A DNA stretch of 10,068 nucleotides from Lysobacteraceae bacterium. GTDB taxonomy: Bacteria; Pseudomonadota; Gammaproteobacteria; Xanthomonadales; Xanthomonadaceae. A program made the translations under genes and the position numbers. Of this stretch, positions 1 to 8,724 are shown one piece after another. The stretch lies in contig JAQGOI010000241.1 of NCBI GenBank assembly GCA_028293685.1, positions 1-10,068 of the forward strand, given 5' to 3'. Below the pieces are notes generated by a model, which saw only the letters and a list, made by a program, of their open reading frames with translations, did not search any database and was not told the origin of the DNA. Within the stretch, counting starts at the first letter, position 1. Every line of letters starts with the position of its first letter.

Positions 1-171
1 CTGCTGTCGCGCGACGACAACGGCCTCGTCGAGGCGGTTTTCCAGGATCAGTTTCTTGAACTGCTTCGAACCGGTGACGTTGGTGCGCTCACCGATGTTG
101 ATGAAGTTGCTCTGCGGCGTGACAACAAGTGGCTCCAGGCCACTCAGTCGCGTCTGGCGTGCAAGGGTCAT
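1..171 (-). CDS. metH: Cobalamin-dependent methionine synthase, second part (pterin-binding domain onward), partial
   Basis: The reading frame starts with ATG at 171 and runs leftward off the window, giving the first 57 residues. They begin [17 protein letters not shown] and contain [20 protein letters not shown], which matches the start of the methyltetrahydrofolate (pterin)-binding domain of MetH; E. coli MetH has nearly the same GERTNVTGS motif there. In the family this module carries the methyl-folate, cobalamin and SAM-reactivation domains. It passes the methyl group through cobalamin to homocysteine bound on the separate metH1 product encoded just upstream. The split falls exactly in the linker between the homocysteine and pterin domains of one-piece MetH. 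The two frames differ (metH1 stop at 227, this start at 171), so this is not one gene with a single in-frame stop. The Shine-Dalgarno region is poor and lies inside a hairpin at 172-209. The rest of the protein is outside the window. Confidence 0.9.
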   Translation of the reverse strand, partial: MTLARQTRLSGLEPLVVTPQSNFINIGERTNVTGSKQFKKLILENRLDEAVVVARQQ

Positions 172-209
172 GCGGGTGCACCGCCGTCCGGGCCGGTGCG
201 AAAACCCGC
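172..209 (-). promoter_or_regulatory. Intercistronic hairpin abutting the metH2 start codon
   Basis: Positions 172-177 (GCGGGT) are complementary to 204-209 (ACCCGC), and 178-183 (GCACCG) to 194-199 (CGGTGC). In the minus-strand mRNA this gives a GC-rich 12-bp stem, a 4-nt bulge (200-203) and a 10-nt loop (184-193). The 3' arm ends at the base immediately before the AUG at 171-169. It contains the only ribosome-binding-like purine patch (GGCGGTG) upstream of metH2. No U tract follows, so an intrinsic terminator is unlikely. A role in limiting or coupling translation of metH2 to metH1 is inference; the complementarity is read directly. Confidence 0.6.
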
Positions 210-226
210 TGCAGCACGACGGATGT

Positions 227-1327
227 TCATGCAGCGTCCGCCAGGCATGGAATCCGCCGCGGCGGCAATCCGCGGACCGCTTCCACCAGCGCCGCGATGT
301 GCTCGGGCGTCGTTCCGCAACAGCCGCCGACAAGATTCAGCAGGCCCGCCAGTGCGAATTCGCGCAGCACCGTGGCCATGTCTTCCGGCGTTTCGTCGTA
401 GCCGCCAAATGCGTTGGGCAAGCCGGCGTTGGGATGGGTGCTGATATTGACGTCGGCGACCTGCGCAAGGATGTCGATATGCGGCCGCAGGTCCTTTGCG
501 CCAAGCGCGCAGTTGAGGCCGATCGACAAGGGTCGCGCATGGCGAAGCGAATACCAGAACGCTTCCGCCGTCTGCCCGGACAGGGTGCGGCCGGATGCGT
601 CGGTGATGGTTCCGGAAATCATCACCGGCAGGCGTCCGCCACGTGCCTCGAACACGTCCTCGATCGCGAACAGCGCCGCTTTGGCGTTGAGGGTGTCGAA
701 GATGGTTTCCACCATCAGCACGTCGCTGCCGCCGTCGATCAGTCCGGCTGTTGCTTCGCGGTACGCGGCCGCCAGTTCATCGAAACTGGTGGCGCGAAAG
801 CCGGGCCTGTTGACGTCGGGGCTCAGCGAAGCGGTGCGGCTGGTCGGCCCGAGCACGCCGATCACGAAGCGTGGCTTGTCGGGCGTCATGGCCTGGGCTT
901 CATCGCAGGCCGCGCGCGCCAGCGCGGCTCCTTGCCGGTTCAACTCGCCAACCAGATGTTGCAGGTGGTAATCGGCCAGCGAGATCGAAGTCGAGTTGAA
1001 CGTGTTGGTTTCGACCAGATCCGCGCCGGCAGCCAGATAGGCCGCATGGATGTCGCTGATCAATTTTGGTTGCGACAACGTCAGCAGGTCGTTGTTGCCG
1101 CGCTGGTCATGCCCGCCGCAACCGCAAGCGGGGCCATGCGCGTGGCCATCGGGCGCATGGAGCGCGTCGAAACCCTGGGCGAAGCGCTCGCCGCGATAAT
1201 CGTCCTCCTGCAGTTCGTGTCGCTGGATCATCGTGCCCATCGCGCCATCGATCACGAGGATCCGCTCGCGCAATGCCGCCTGCAGCGCATCGACCCGGCC
1301 GGGATGCAGCCATGGGAGCGTTTTCAT
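227..1327 (-). CDS. metH: Homocysteine S-methyltransferase module of split methionine synthase (MetH part 1)
   Basis: A 366-residue protein matching the N-terminal homocysteine-binding (S-methyltransferase) barrel of cobalamin-dependent methionine synthase. Visible motifs include [11 protein letters not shown] (25-35), [13 protein letters not shown] (101-113), [17 protein letters not shown] (157-173) and [18 protein letters not shown] (236-253). The zinc ligands of the family are present as Cys273 (GLNCALG) and Cys336-Cys337 (GGCCGTT). It should work together with the metH2 product, which supplies folate, cobalamin and activation domains. I chose ATG at 1327 rather than the in-frame start at 1396: it follows a GGAG (1335-1338) by 7 nt, overlaps the upstream stop as ATGA, and begins the conserved part directly. 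An unusual His/Cys/Gly-rich insert lies at about residues 57-75, just before GNNDLL. The gene ends right after the barrel (CLADAA), where one-piece MetH would continue into the pterin domain. Confidence 0.95.
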   Translation of the reverse strand: MKTLPWLHPGRVDALQAALRERILVIDGAMGTMIQRHELQEDDYRGERFAQGFDALHAPDGHAHGPACGCGGHDQRGNNDLLTLSQPKLISDIHAAYLAAGADLVETNTFNSTSISLADYHLQHLVGELNRQGAALARAACDEAQAMTPDKPRFVIGVLGPTSRTASLSPDVNRPGFRATSFDELAAAYREATAGLIDGGSDVLMVETIFDTLNAKAALFAIEDVFEARGGRLPVMISGTITDASGRTLSGQTAEAFWYSLRHARPLSIGLNCALGAKDLRPHIDILAQVADVNISTHPNAGLPNAFGGYDETPEDMATVLREFALAGLLNLVGGCCGTTPEHIAALVEAVRGLPPRRIPCLADAA

Positions 1328-2253
1328 GCCTTGGCTCCGATCATCGAAATGACTTCGAAATGTGGTGGTCGCTTTTCCCGCGTGACCGACTCGCAACCGG
1401 CGATCGACAGACCGGCCTTTTCGCCGAATTTACGCAGTTCCCTGTCGCTGAAACCCAGGTTGACGTGCCCATAGGCTTCGACTGCGGCGCGATGCTCGTG
1501 CTTGGCAAGGCTGCTCAGCAACAGGCGGCCGCCGGGTTTGAGTACCCGCGCCGCCTCGGACACGGCCAGTGCCGGTTTGGCTGCATAGGTCAGCGCATGC
1601 ATCAGTACGACAAGATCGAAGCTGTCGTCGTCGAAGGGCAGGGCATGCATGTCGCCCTCGCGCACTTCGACGTTGGTGAAGCGTCGCAGCCGTTCCGCGG
1701 CCGCCGCCACGACCCGGGCACTGGTGTCGACGCAGACGTAACGCCTGGAATGCGGTGCCAGCAGTTCGGCGAGGACACCGTCGCCAGAAGCGATGTCAAG
1801 CACGTCACCTGGCTTGAGCAACGGCAGCGCCGTGCGTGCCAGCGCCTCCCATGTGCGGCCCGGAGAATAGTGGCGTTCCATGTCGCCAGCGACCGAGTCG
1901 GCCCAGTTCTGGTCCGTCGCCCGCATCGCCAGCACTCCCGGCACGCGCTCGGCGTCCTGGCGCAACAGCGGATCGTTGCTGCCGCTGCTGATCGACTGCC
2001 ACAACGCGCGCTGGGTCGGATCGAGTGTGGCCTCGTCGAAGCGGTAGTAGGCCGAGACGCCGGCCCTGCGGTCGCGTACCAGCCCGGCGTCCTTCAGCTT
2101 GGCCAGATGGGTGGACACGCGCGGCTGCGCGAGCCGGGTGATCGACGACAGCTCGGCGACCGTGAGTTCCTCGCCTTCCAGCAGGCTCAGCAGGCGGACG
2201 CGGGTGGCGTCGGCGAAGACCCGCAGACGGCTCGACCAGCCTTCGAGATCCAT
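1324..2253 (-). CDS. sahR: SahR-like regulator: ArsR-type winged helix fused to a SAM-methyltransferase-like domain
   Basis: A 309-residue two-domain protein. Residues about 5-72 form an ArsR-family winged helix ([13 protein letters not shown], then [20 protein letters not shown] and the wing GVSAYYRF). Residues about 145-250 form a class I methyltransferase fold with motif [10 protein letters not shown] (151-159), an acidic strand end VCVDTS (173-178), [17 protein letters not shown] (200-216) and [14 protein letters not shown] (235-248). Published SahR regulators have this architecture. They repress SAM-cycle genes (metH, metE, metF, ahcY, metK) and release DNA when S-adenosylhomocysteine binds the methylase-like domain. 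The last codons overlap the metH1 start by ATGA, so the two are translationally coupled, which fits the SahR role and suggests autoregulation. GGAAAG lies about 6 nt upstream of the ATG. Alternatives are an active methyltransferase with a DNA-binding arm, or another ArsR-methylase regulator; SAH as ligand is inferred from family and context. Confidence 0.8.
   Translation of the reverse strand: MDLEGWSSRLRVFADATRVRLLSLLEGEELTVAELSSITRLAQPRVSTHLAKLKDAGLVRDRRAGVSAYYRFDEATLDPTQRALWQSISSGSNDPLLRQDAERVPGVLAMRATDQNWADSVAGDMERHYSPGRTWEALARTALPLLKPGDVLDIASGDGVLAELLAPHSRRYVCVDTSARVVAAAAERLRRFTNVEVREGDMHALPFDDDSFDLVVLMHALTYAAKPALAVSEAARVLKPGGRLLLSSLAKHEHRAAVEAYGHVNLGFSDRELRKFGEKAGLSIAGCESVTREKRPPHFEVISMIGAKA
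1335..1338 (-). promoter_or_regulatory. Ribosome binding site of metH1, inside the sahR-like gene
   Basis: GGAG on the minus strand lies 7 nt before the ATG at 1327, within the last codons of the upstream regulator gene. Together with the ATGA overlap it decides the metH1 start and implies reinitiation by ribosomes finishing the regulator. Confidence 0.65.
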
Positions 2254-2265
2254 AAATATCTTTCC

Positions 2266-2281
2266 ATCGCGATCCAGCGAT
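2266..2281. promoter_or_regulatory. Candidate operator upstream of the SahR-like gene (inverted repeat)
   Basis: ATCGC (2266-2270), six bases, then GCGAT (2277-2281) form an inverted repeat with its centre about 20 bp upstream of the regulator's ATG. It sits just downstream of the candidate -10, where a repressor would block transcription. A dyad here suits a dimeric ArsR-type protein. I cannot recall the SahR consensus for this lineage well enough to claim a match, so this is a positional candidate only. Confidence 0.35.
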
Positions 2282-2282
2282 A

Positions 2283-2311
2283 AGTGTCGTCCGCATGGCA
2301 GGTCCGGTCAA
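2283..2311 (-). promoter_or_regulatory. Candidate promoter of the sahR-metH1-metH2 operon
   Basis: On the minus strand TTGACC (2311-2306, five of six to the -35 consensus) is followed after 17 bp by GACACT (2288-2283), a weak -10. Predicted transcription would start near 2276, inside the inverted repeat at 2266-2281. The strong -35 and the spacing support it; the poor -10 keeps confidence low. Confidence 0.35.
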
Positions 2312-2426
2312 GCCGGCCGTCGGAAGCAGGCGCACAAGTCGCTTTCCAATGGCCCGCGGTGGCATGGCGGTGTGCGAACAGGCGCGTGCGAACCGGCAAC
2401 GCGGCCGCGTCAAGTCGCGGCGCGTT

Positions 2427-2432
2427 TACAAT
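2427..2432 (+). promoter_or_regulatory. Candidate -10 box of the acyl-CoA dehydrogenase promoter
   Basis: TACAAT matches the -10 consensus in five of six positions. It would place the transcription start near 2439, giving a leader of about 25 nt that keeps the ribosome site at 2453-2458. No good -35 lies at normal distance; a GC-rich 12-bp palindrome (2399-2410) covers that spot, so an activator or another sigma factor could be involved. Confidence 0.35.
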
Positions 2433-2452
2433 TGTCGATCCAGTTTTAGTGC

Positions 2453-2458
2453 GAGGTG
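2453..2458 (+). promoter_or_regulatory. Ribosome binding site that fixes the GTG start of the acyl-CoA dehydrogenase
   Basis: GAGGTG lies 5 nt before GTG at 2464. It decides for the GTG start over an in-frame ATG 180 bases upstream, whose extra residues look like translated non-coding DNA. Confidence 0.65.
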
Positions 2459-2463
2459 CCGGC

Positions 2464-3612
<1,149 letters not shown>

Positions 3613-3667
3613 TTTTTCCGCCGGTGCCCAGACCGGATTCCCACTCCGCCATCGACCGACTTCCCCA

Positions 3668-6600
3668 ATGAGCGCAACCACGAAATCTTCCGCCATCGCC
3701 GTCGCCAGCGAGACTGCCGCGCCTGCGTCGGCGCACCTGGACCGGATCTTCGAGGCACTGCGAAGTCGCGTGCCGATGGAGCAACAGGCTCAAGCCGAGG
3801 CATTTGCCAAAGCCTTCTACCGGCGCATGAGCGCCGAGGAATATGCGCTCCACGGTCCCGATGCGTGGGCGGCGCTGGCGGCTGAATTCCTCGACCTGGC
3901 ACGTCGGTGCAAACCGGGCGCGACGGAGGTCCGCGTGTTCAACGCGAACCTGAAACAGCACGGCCTGGAATCGCCGCATACGATGATCCAGATCGTCAAC
4001 GACGACATGCCATTCCTGGTCGACTCGGTGACGATGGCGCTGGCCGACCTCGGCATTGGCGTGCACGTCCTCGGCCACCCCGTGGTGCGTTTCGAGCGCG
4101 ATGCGGCGGGCAACATCACCTCGATCGGCCAGGGGGCGGCGGAGTCGCTCATCCACCTTGAAATCGATCGGCAGGCGGCCGAAGCGATGCCTGCGATCGA
4201 GCAGGCCATTCGTCACGTGCTGGCGGATGTCCGCATGATTTTCGTCGACTGGAACGCGATGCGGGCAAAGATGCTCCAGATCGCCGACGAACTCCCGTCC
4301 CGGAAAATGCCGGTGCCCGAAGCCGGCCGGCTTGAGGCGCAGGCATTCCTGCGCTGGGCCGCTGACAATCACTTCACGTACCTGGGATTTCGGGAATACG
4401 AAGTCGTCGAGCGCGACGGCCAGTCGGTCCTGTGTCCGGTCGAGAGTTCCGGGCTTGGACTGCTGCGCGCACGGGATGCACGCACGCCGCGCCAGCTGAG
4501 CTCGCTGGCAGCGCACTACATGCCGCAATCGGGATCCGTCGACGCCCTGATCCTTACCAAGACCAATTCACGTGCAACGGTGCATCGTCCGGGTTACATG
4601 GATTACATCGGGGTGCTGAAATTCGACGAGGATGGCAAGCCCGTCGCCGAACAACGCTTCCTCGGCCTCTACACGTCCAGCGCCTACAGCCGTCGCCCGT
4701 GGGAGATCCCGCTGATCCGTGAGCGTCACAATTACGTGATGCAGATGTCGGGCCTGGCGCCGGAAGGACACAGCGGCAAGGCACTGCGGCACATCCTGGA
4801 AACGCTGCCGCGCGACGAGCTCTTCCAGTCATCGGAGGAAGAACTACTCAATACCAGCCTCGGCATCCTCGGGCTGCAGGAGCGCATTCGCAGCAAGTTG
4901 TTCCTGCGCCGCGATCGCTATGGCCGATTCTTTTCGGCGCTTGTCTACATTCCGCGTGATCGCTTCAACACCGAGATCCGCAACCGCATCGAAGCCATGC
5001 TCAAGCAGGCGTTGCACGGCGCCAGCGTCGACACGACGGTCCAGGTAGGCGAATCGCCACTGGCGCAGTTGCACATCATCGTGCGGCCCGAGAGCGGCGA
5101 GGCAGGCCAGGTCGACATCGCTGCACTGGAAGGCGAGCTCGCCGAGATCGTGCGCAACCGCCACGACGACCTGCGCGAGGAACTGCTGACCCGGCATGGC
5201 GAAGAACAGGGGTTGAGGCTCGCCAGTCGTTACGGCCGGGCGTTGCCTACGGCATACATGGAACAGATCACACCGGCAATGGCCGCTGCCGATGTCGAAT
5301 ACCTGTCGCAGCTGTCCGATGCCGACGACCTTCGCATCAGCCTGTACCGGCGTAGTGACGGTTGCGTGCGCCTGAAGTTCTACCACTGGAAGAACGACAT
5401 TCCGTTGTCGGATGTATTGCCGATGATGGAAAACATGGGGCTTCGGGTGATTTCCGAACATCCTTATCGGATCGAGCCCGGCAACGACGTCGCCTATATC
5501 CAGGATTTCGAAGTCGAGACCGGCACACCCGATCTGGACATAGAGAACCTCGGCGGAAACTTCGAGGAAGCCTTCGCGCAATTGTGGCGGGGACAAGCCG
5601 AGAACGACGGATTCAACCGCCTGATCCTCGGGGCGGGCCTGTCGTGGCGGCAGGTCGCAATGCTGCGTGCCTACAGCAAGTACCTGCAGCAGGTCGGTGT
5701 TCCGTTTTCCCAGGTGTATGTCGAGACGACCTTTTCGCGCTATCCGTTGCTGGCGCGGCTTTTGGTCGAGATGTTCGAAGCACGCTTCGATCCGGCCACC
5801 GGCACGGAGGCGACAACGGAAGTCAGTGAGGGCATGCAGCGGCTGCAGCGCCAGTTCGAGGCCCTCACTGTTGGCGATACCGCAGCGACGACCACCGTGC
5901 AGCCGGTCATCGAAGCGCGGTCGGGAACACGCGAACGCCAGATCGAGACCACTCGGGCGGCGCTGCTGGGTCTGCTCGATCGTGTTTCCAGCCTGGATGA
6001 AGACCGCATCGTGCGCAGCTTCATCAGCGTGATCGATGCGACCCTGCGCACCAGCTACTACCTCAACGTGATGGATGTGCCACGCGCCGATGGCGGCCCG
6101 CGGGATTACGTCAGCTACAAGCTCGACTCGGCGCTGGTTCCCGACCTGCCAAAACCGCGGCCCTATCGGGAAATCTTCGTCTACGGCGCGCGTGTGGAAG
6201 GCGTGCACCTGCGGTTCGGGCCGGTCGCACGCGGCGGCCTGCGCTGGTCGGACCGCCGCGAGGATTTCCGCACGGAAGTCCTTGGCCTGGCGAAAGCGCA
6301 GATGGTGAAGAACACGGTCATCGTGCCGGTCGGCTCGAAGGGTGGGTTCTTCTGCAAGCAGCTGCCCAATCCCGCGCTCGATCGCGATGCGTGGTTTGCC
6401 GAAGGCGTCGCCTGCTACCAGCGGTTCATCAACGCATTGCTCGATATCACCGACAACCTGGTCGGCGGCAAGGTCGTTCATCCGGACCACGTCGTCCGTC
6501 ACGACGGCGACGATCCGTATCTGGTCGTTGCCGCCGACAAGGGCACGGCGACTTTCTCCGATATCGCCAACGCGATTTCGCGCGCCCATGGATATTGGCT

Positions 6601-8629
6601 GGACGATGCGTTCGCATCCGGCGGCTCGGTCGGATACGACCACAAGGCCATGGGCATCACCGCGAAGGGTGCGTGGGAATCGGTCATGCGCCACTTCCGT
6701 GCGATGGGTCGCGATTGCCAGACCCAGGATTTCACGGTTGTCGGAATCGGTGACATGTCCGGTGACGTCTTCGGCAACGGCATGCTGTTGTCGCCGCACA
6801 TCAAGTTGCTGGCGGCATTCGACCATCGCCATGTCTTCCTCGACCCGACACCAGACATCGCTGCTTCGTTCGCCGAGCGCAACCGCCTGTTCCAGCTGCC
6901 GCGATCGTCGTGGGACGATTACAACCACGCGTTGATCAGCAAGGGCGGTGGCGTTTATCCGCGATCGCTGAAGTCCATACCGTTGACGCCCGAGGTAAAA
7001 CTGGCGCTCGGCATCGATGCGGAGGTGACCGCGCTCAGCCCAGCCGACCTGATGAGTGCGATCCTGACATCGCCGGTCGACCTGTTCTGGAACGGCGGTA
7101 TCGGCACTTACGTCAAGTCTGCAGGCGAGAGCCATCTGGACGTCGGCGATCGTGCCAACAACGCGTTGCGCGTCGATGGGCATGCGCTGCGTTGCAAGGT
7201 CGTGGGCGAGGGCGGCAATCTCGGATTCACCCAGCTGGGCCGGATCGAGGCGGCGCAGAACGGCGTGCTCCTCAATACCGACTTCATCGACAATTCGGCT
7301 GGTGTCGATACGTCGGACCATGAGGTCAACATCAAGATCCTCCTCAACGGCGAAGTGCAGAAGAATGCGCTGACCTACGAGGCGCGCAACACGCTGCTGG
7401 CGTCGATGACCGACGAAGTGGCTGCGCTGGTGCTCAACGACAATTACCGCCAGAACCAGGCGATCAGCCTGATGGAGCGGATGAGCCTGACGCGGCTGGG
7501 CTCGAAGCAGCATTTCATCCGGACGCTGGAGTCGCAGGGGCTGCTGGATCGCCAGATCGAATTCCTGCCGTCGGACGCCGAAATCGCCGAGCGCAAGGCG
7601 CGAGGTGTTGGCCTCACGCGTCCGGAACTGGCCGTGTTGTTGTCGTACTCCAAGCTCGTCGCCTACCAGCAGCTGCTGACTTCGGATGTCCCGGAAGATC
7701 CGTATCTTTCGAAGGAGCTGAGCCGGTATTTCCCGGAGCCGCTGCAGGCGAAATACACCGATGCGATGGAACAGCACCGGCTCAAGCGCGAAATCATCGC
7801 CACGGCGGTCACCAACTCGACCATCAACCGCATGGGTGCGACGTTCCTGCTGCGGATGCAGGAAGATACCGGGCGCACGGTGGGCGAGGTTGCGAAGGCG
7901 TTCACGATCACGCGCGAAACGCTCGATGCGCGCGTGCTCTGGGCGCAGATCGATGCACTCGATGGCGCGGTCGCCGAATCGGTACAGATCGATGCGCTGC
8001 AGGTCATCTGGTCGCTGCAGCGCTCGTTCACGCGCTGGCTGCTGTCGCGGCCGGGCACGATCCCGGACATCGCGACCGCCGTCGACCGGTATCACGATGG
8101 ATTCCGCGAAATACGCGCTGGCGAGAATATCCTGCCGCCATCGCAACGTCCCGCCTACGATGCCAGCCTGCGCGAATGGAATACGCGAGGGGTACCCGAA
8201 GAACTTGGTGCACAGCTGGCTGCGCTTCCGTACCTGGAGCCGTGCTGCGACATCATCGAACTGGCGCGTGAGCGGTCGATGTCGCCGATCGCGGTCGCCA
8301 AGGTGCACTTCAGGCTGGGCGATGCGTTGAACCTGCCATGGCTCCAGGCCCAGATCGACGCCTTGCCGGTGGAGGGACGCTGGCACGCGGTGGCGCGTGG
8401 CGTGTTGCGCGACGAACTGGCGACCCAGCAGCGCGCGCTGGTGCAGCAGGTGCTTGCCATGCCCGGCGATTCCCCCGATGTGCAGGTACGCCACTGGCTT
8501 GATCGCGACGATGCATCGCTGCGGTTCACGCTGGCGATGCTGGCGGAACTGGCGGCACAGAAGACGCTGGATTACCCCACCGCATCGGTTGCCGTGCAGC
8601 GCCTGTCGCAACTGGCATCGCGCGGCTGA
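3668..8629 (+). CDS. gdhB: Large NAD-specific glutamate dehydrogenase (GDH180 class)
   Basis: A 1653-residue protein of the large NAD-glutamate dehydrogenase family, which deaminates glutamate to 2-oxoglutarate and ammonia while reducing NAD. The N-terminal third is regulatory, with ACT-like segments near residues 100-170 (MIQIVNDDMPFLVDSVTMAL), 400-480 (FSALVYIPRDRFNTEIRNRI) and 550-620 (LKFYHWKNDIPLSDVLPMME). The catalytic region holds ARGGLRWSDRREDFRTEVLG (854-873), KAQMVKN with Lys881, and VPVGSKGGF (886-894). The dinucleotide-binding part has GIGDMSGDVFGNGML (1026-1040), then NGGIGTY and VVGEGGNLGFTQLGRIEAA. A long C-terminal helical region runs to the end, with no break or frameshift. 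In Pseudomonas and Streptomyces relatives activity is allosterically tuned by amino acids; the same is inferred here. The ATG has no clear Shine-Dalgarno sequence, so the exact start is less sure than the gene. It probably shares a transcript with the acyl-CoA dehydrogenase and is followed by a hairpin. Confidence 0.96.
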   Translation: MSATTKSSAIAVASETAAPASAHLDRIFEALRSRVPMEQQAQAEAFAKAFYRRMSAEEYALHGPDAWAALAAEFLDLARRCKPGATEVRVFNANLKQHGLESPHTMIQIVNDDMPFLVDSVTMALADLGIGVHVLGHPVVRFERDAAGNITSIGQGAAESLIHLEIDRQAAEAMPAIEQAIRHVLADVRMIFVDWNAMRAKMLQIADELPSRKMPVPEAGRLEAQAFLRWAADNHFTYLGFREYEVVERDGQSVLCPVESSGLGLLRARDARTPRQLSSLAAHYMPQSGSVDALILTKTNSRATVHRPGYMDYIGVLKFDEDGKPVAEQRFLGLYTSSAYSRRPWEIPLIRERHNYVMQMSGLAPEGHSGKALRHILETLPRDELFQSSEEELLNTSLGILGLQERIRSKLFLRRDRYGRFFSALVYIPRDRFNTEIRNRIEAMLKQALHGASVDTTVQVGESPLAQLHIIVRPESGEAGQVDIAALEGELAEIVRNRHDDLREELLTRHGEEQGLRLASRYGRALPTAYMEQITPAMAAADVEYLSQLSDADDLRISLYRRSDGCVRLKFYHWKNDIPLSDVLPMMENMGLRVISEHPYRIEPGNDVAYIQDFEVETGTPDLDIENLGGNFEEAFAQLWRGQAENDGFNRLILGAGLSWRQVAMLRAYSKYLQQVGVPFSQVYVETTFSRYPLLARLLVEMFEARFDPATGTEATTEVSEGMQRLQRQFEALTVGDTAATTTVQPVIEARSGTRERQIETTRAALLGLLDRVSSLDEDRIVRSFISVIDATLRTSYYLNVMDVPRADGGPRDYVSYKLDSALVPDLPKPRPYREIFVYGARVEGVHLRFGPVARGGLRWSDRREDFRTEVLGLAKAQMVKNTVIVPVGSKGGFFCKQLPNPALDRDAWFAEGVACYQRFINALLDITDNLVGGKVVHPDHVVRHDGDDPYLVVAADKGTATFSDIANAISRAHGYWLDDAFASGGSVGYDHKAMGITAKGAWESVMRHFRAMGRDCQTQDFTVVGIGDMSGDVFGNGMLLSPHIKLLAAFDHRHVFLDPTPDIAASFAERNRLFQLPRSSWDDYNHALISKGGGVYPRSLKSIPLTPEVKLALGIDAEVTALSPADLMSAILTSPVDLFWNGGIGTYVKSAGESHLDVGDRANNALRVDGHALRCKVVGEGGNLGFTQLGRIEAAQNGVLLNTDFIDNSAGVDTSDHEVNIKILLNGEVQKNALTYEARNTLLASMTDEVAALVLNDNYRQNQAISLMERMSLTRLGSKQHFIRTLESQGLLDRQIEFLPSDAEIAERKARGVGLTRPELAVLLSYSKLVAYQQLLTSDVPEDPYLSKELSRYFPEPLQAKYTDAMEQHRLKREIIATAVTNSTINRMGATFLLRMQEDTGRTVGEVAKAFTITRETLDARVLWAQIDALDGAVAESVQIDALQVIWSLQRSFTRWLLSRPGTIPDIATAVDRYHDGFREIRAGENILPPSQRPAYDASLREWNTRGVPEELGAQLAALPYLEPCCDIIELARERSMSPIAVAKVHFRLGDALNLPWLQAQIDALPVEGRWHAVARGVLRDELATQQRALVQQVLAMPGDSPDVQVRHWLDRDDASLRFTLAMLAELAAQKTLDYPTASVAVQRLSQLASRG

Positions 8630-8640
8630 GGTCGGCTGAG

Positions 8641-8664
8641 TCCGGGTTGCGAACGCACCCCGGA
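8641..8664 (+). terminator. Hairpin after gdhB, possible terminator without U tract
   Basis: TCCGGG (8641-8646) pairs with CCCGGA (8659-8664). After one T/C mismatch, TGC (8648-8650) pairs with GCA (8655-8657) around a 4-nt loop. It begins 11 bases after the gdhB stop. It is followed by C and G rather than a T run, so it may instead be an mRNA 3'-end stabiliser or part of a Rho-dependent end. A perfect palindrome CCGCATGCGG (8667-8676) follows at once. Confidence 0.4.
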
Positions 8665-8724
8665 CCCCGCATGCGGCCGGGCTGACATTGCAGGGTATCC
8701 TCGCCCGATCAGCCGGAGCATTCG

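Noticed and set aside
172..226. Cobalamin or SAM riboswitch between metH1 and metH2
   Set aside because: The 55-bp gap is too short for known cobalamin riboswitches and shows no B12-box-like motif; only the simple hairpin is supported.
1328..1396. A 23-residue N-terminal extension of metH1
   Set aside because: It lies inside the upstream regulator's coding end. The ATG at 1327 has GGAG at the right distance and forms an ATGA overlap.
56..2283. Long plus-strand open frames opposite metH1 and the SahR-like gene
   Set aside because: They are in the same codon register as the real minus-strand genes, which carry all family motifs. The translated sequences are Arg/His/Gln-rich and unrelated to known proteins.
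2284..2463. A 60-residue N-terminal extension of the acyl-CoA dehydrogenase from an upstream ATG
   Set aside because: The extension has low similarity to anything in the family and covers the likely promoter. The GTG at 2464 has a good ribosome site and begins the standard FSFTDEQ start.
3621..3636. Hairpin CCGGT / ACCGG between the acyl-CoA dehydrogenase and gdhB as a terminator
   Set aside because: Only five base pairs with a 6-base loop and no T run after it. The T run lies before it, so it does not look like an intrinsic terminator.
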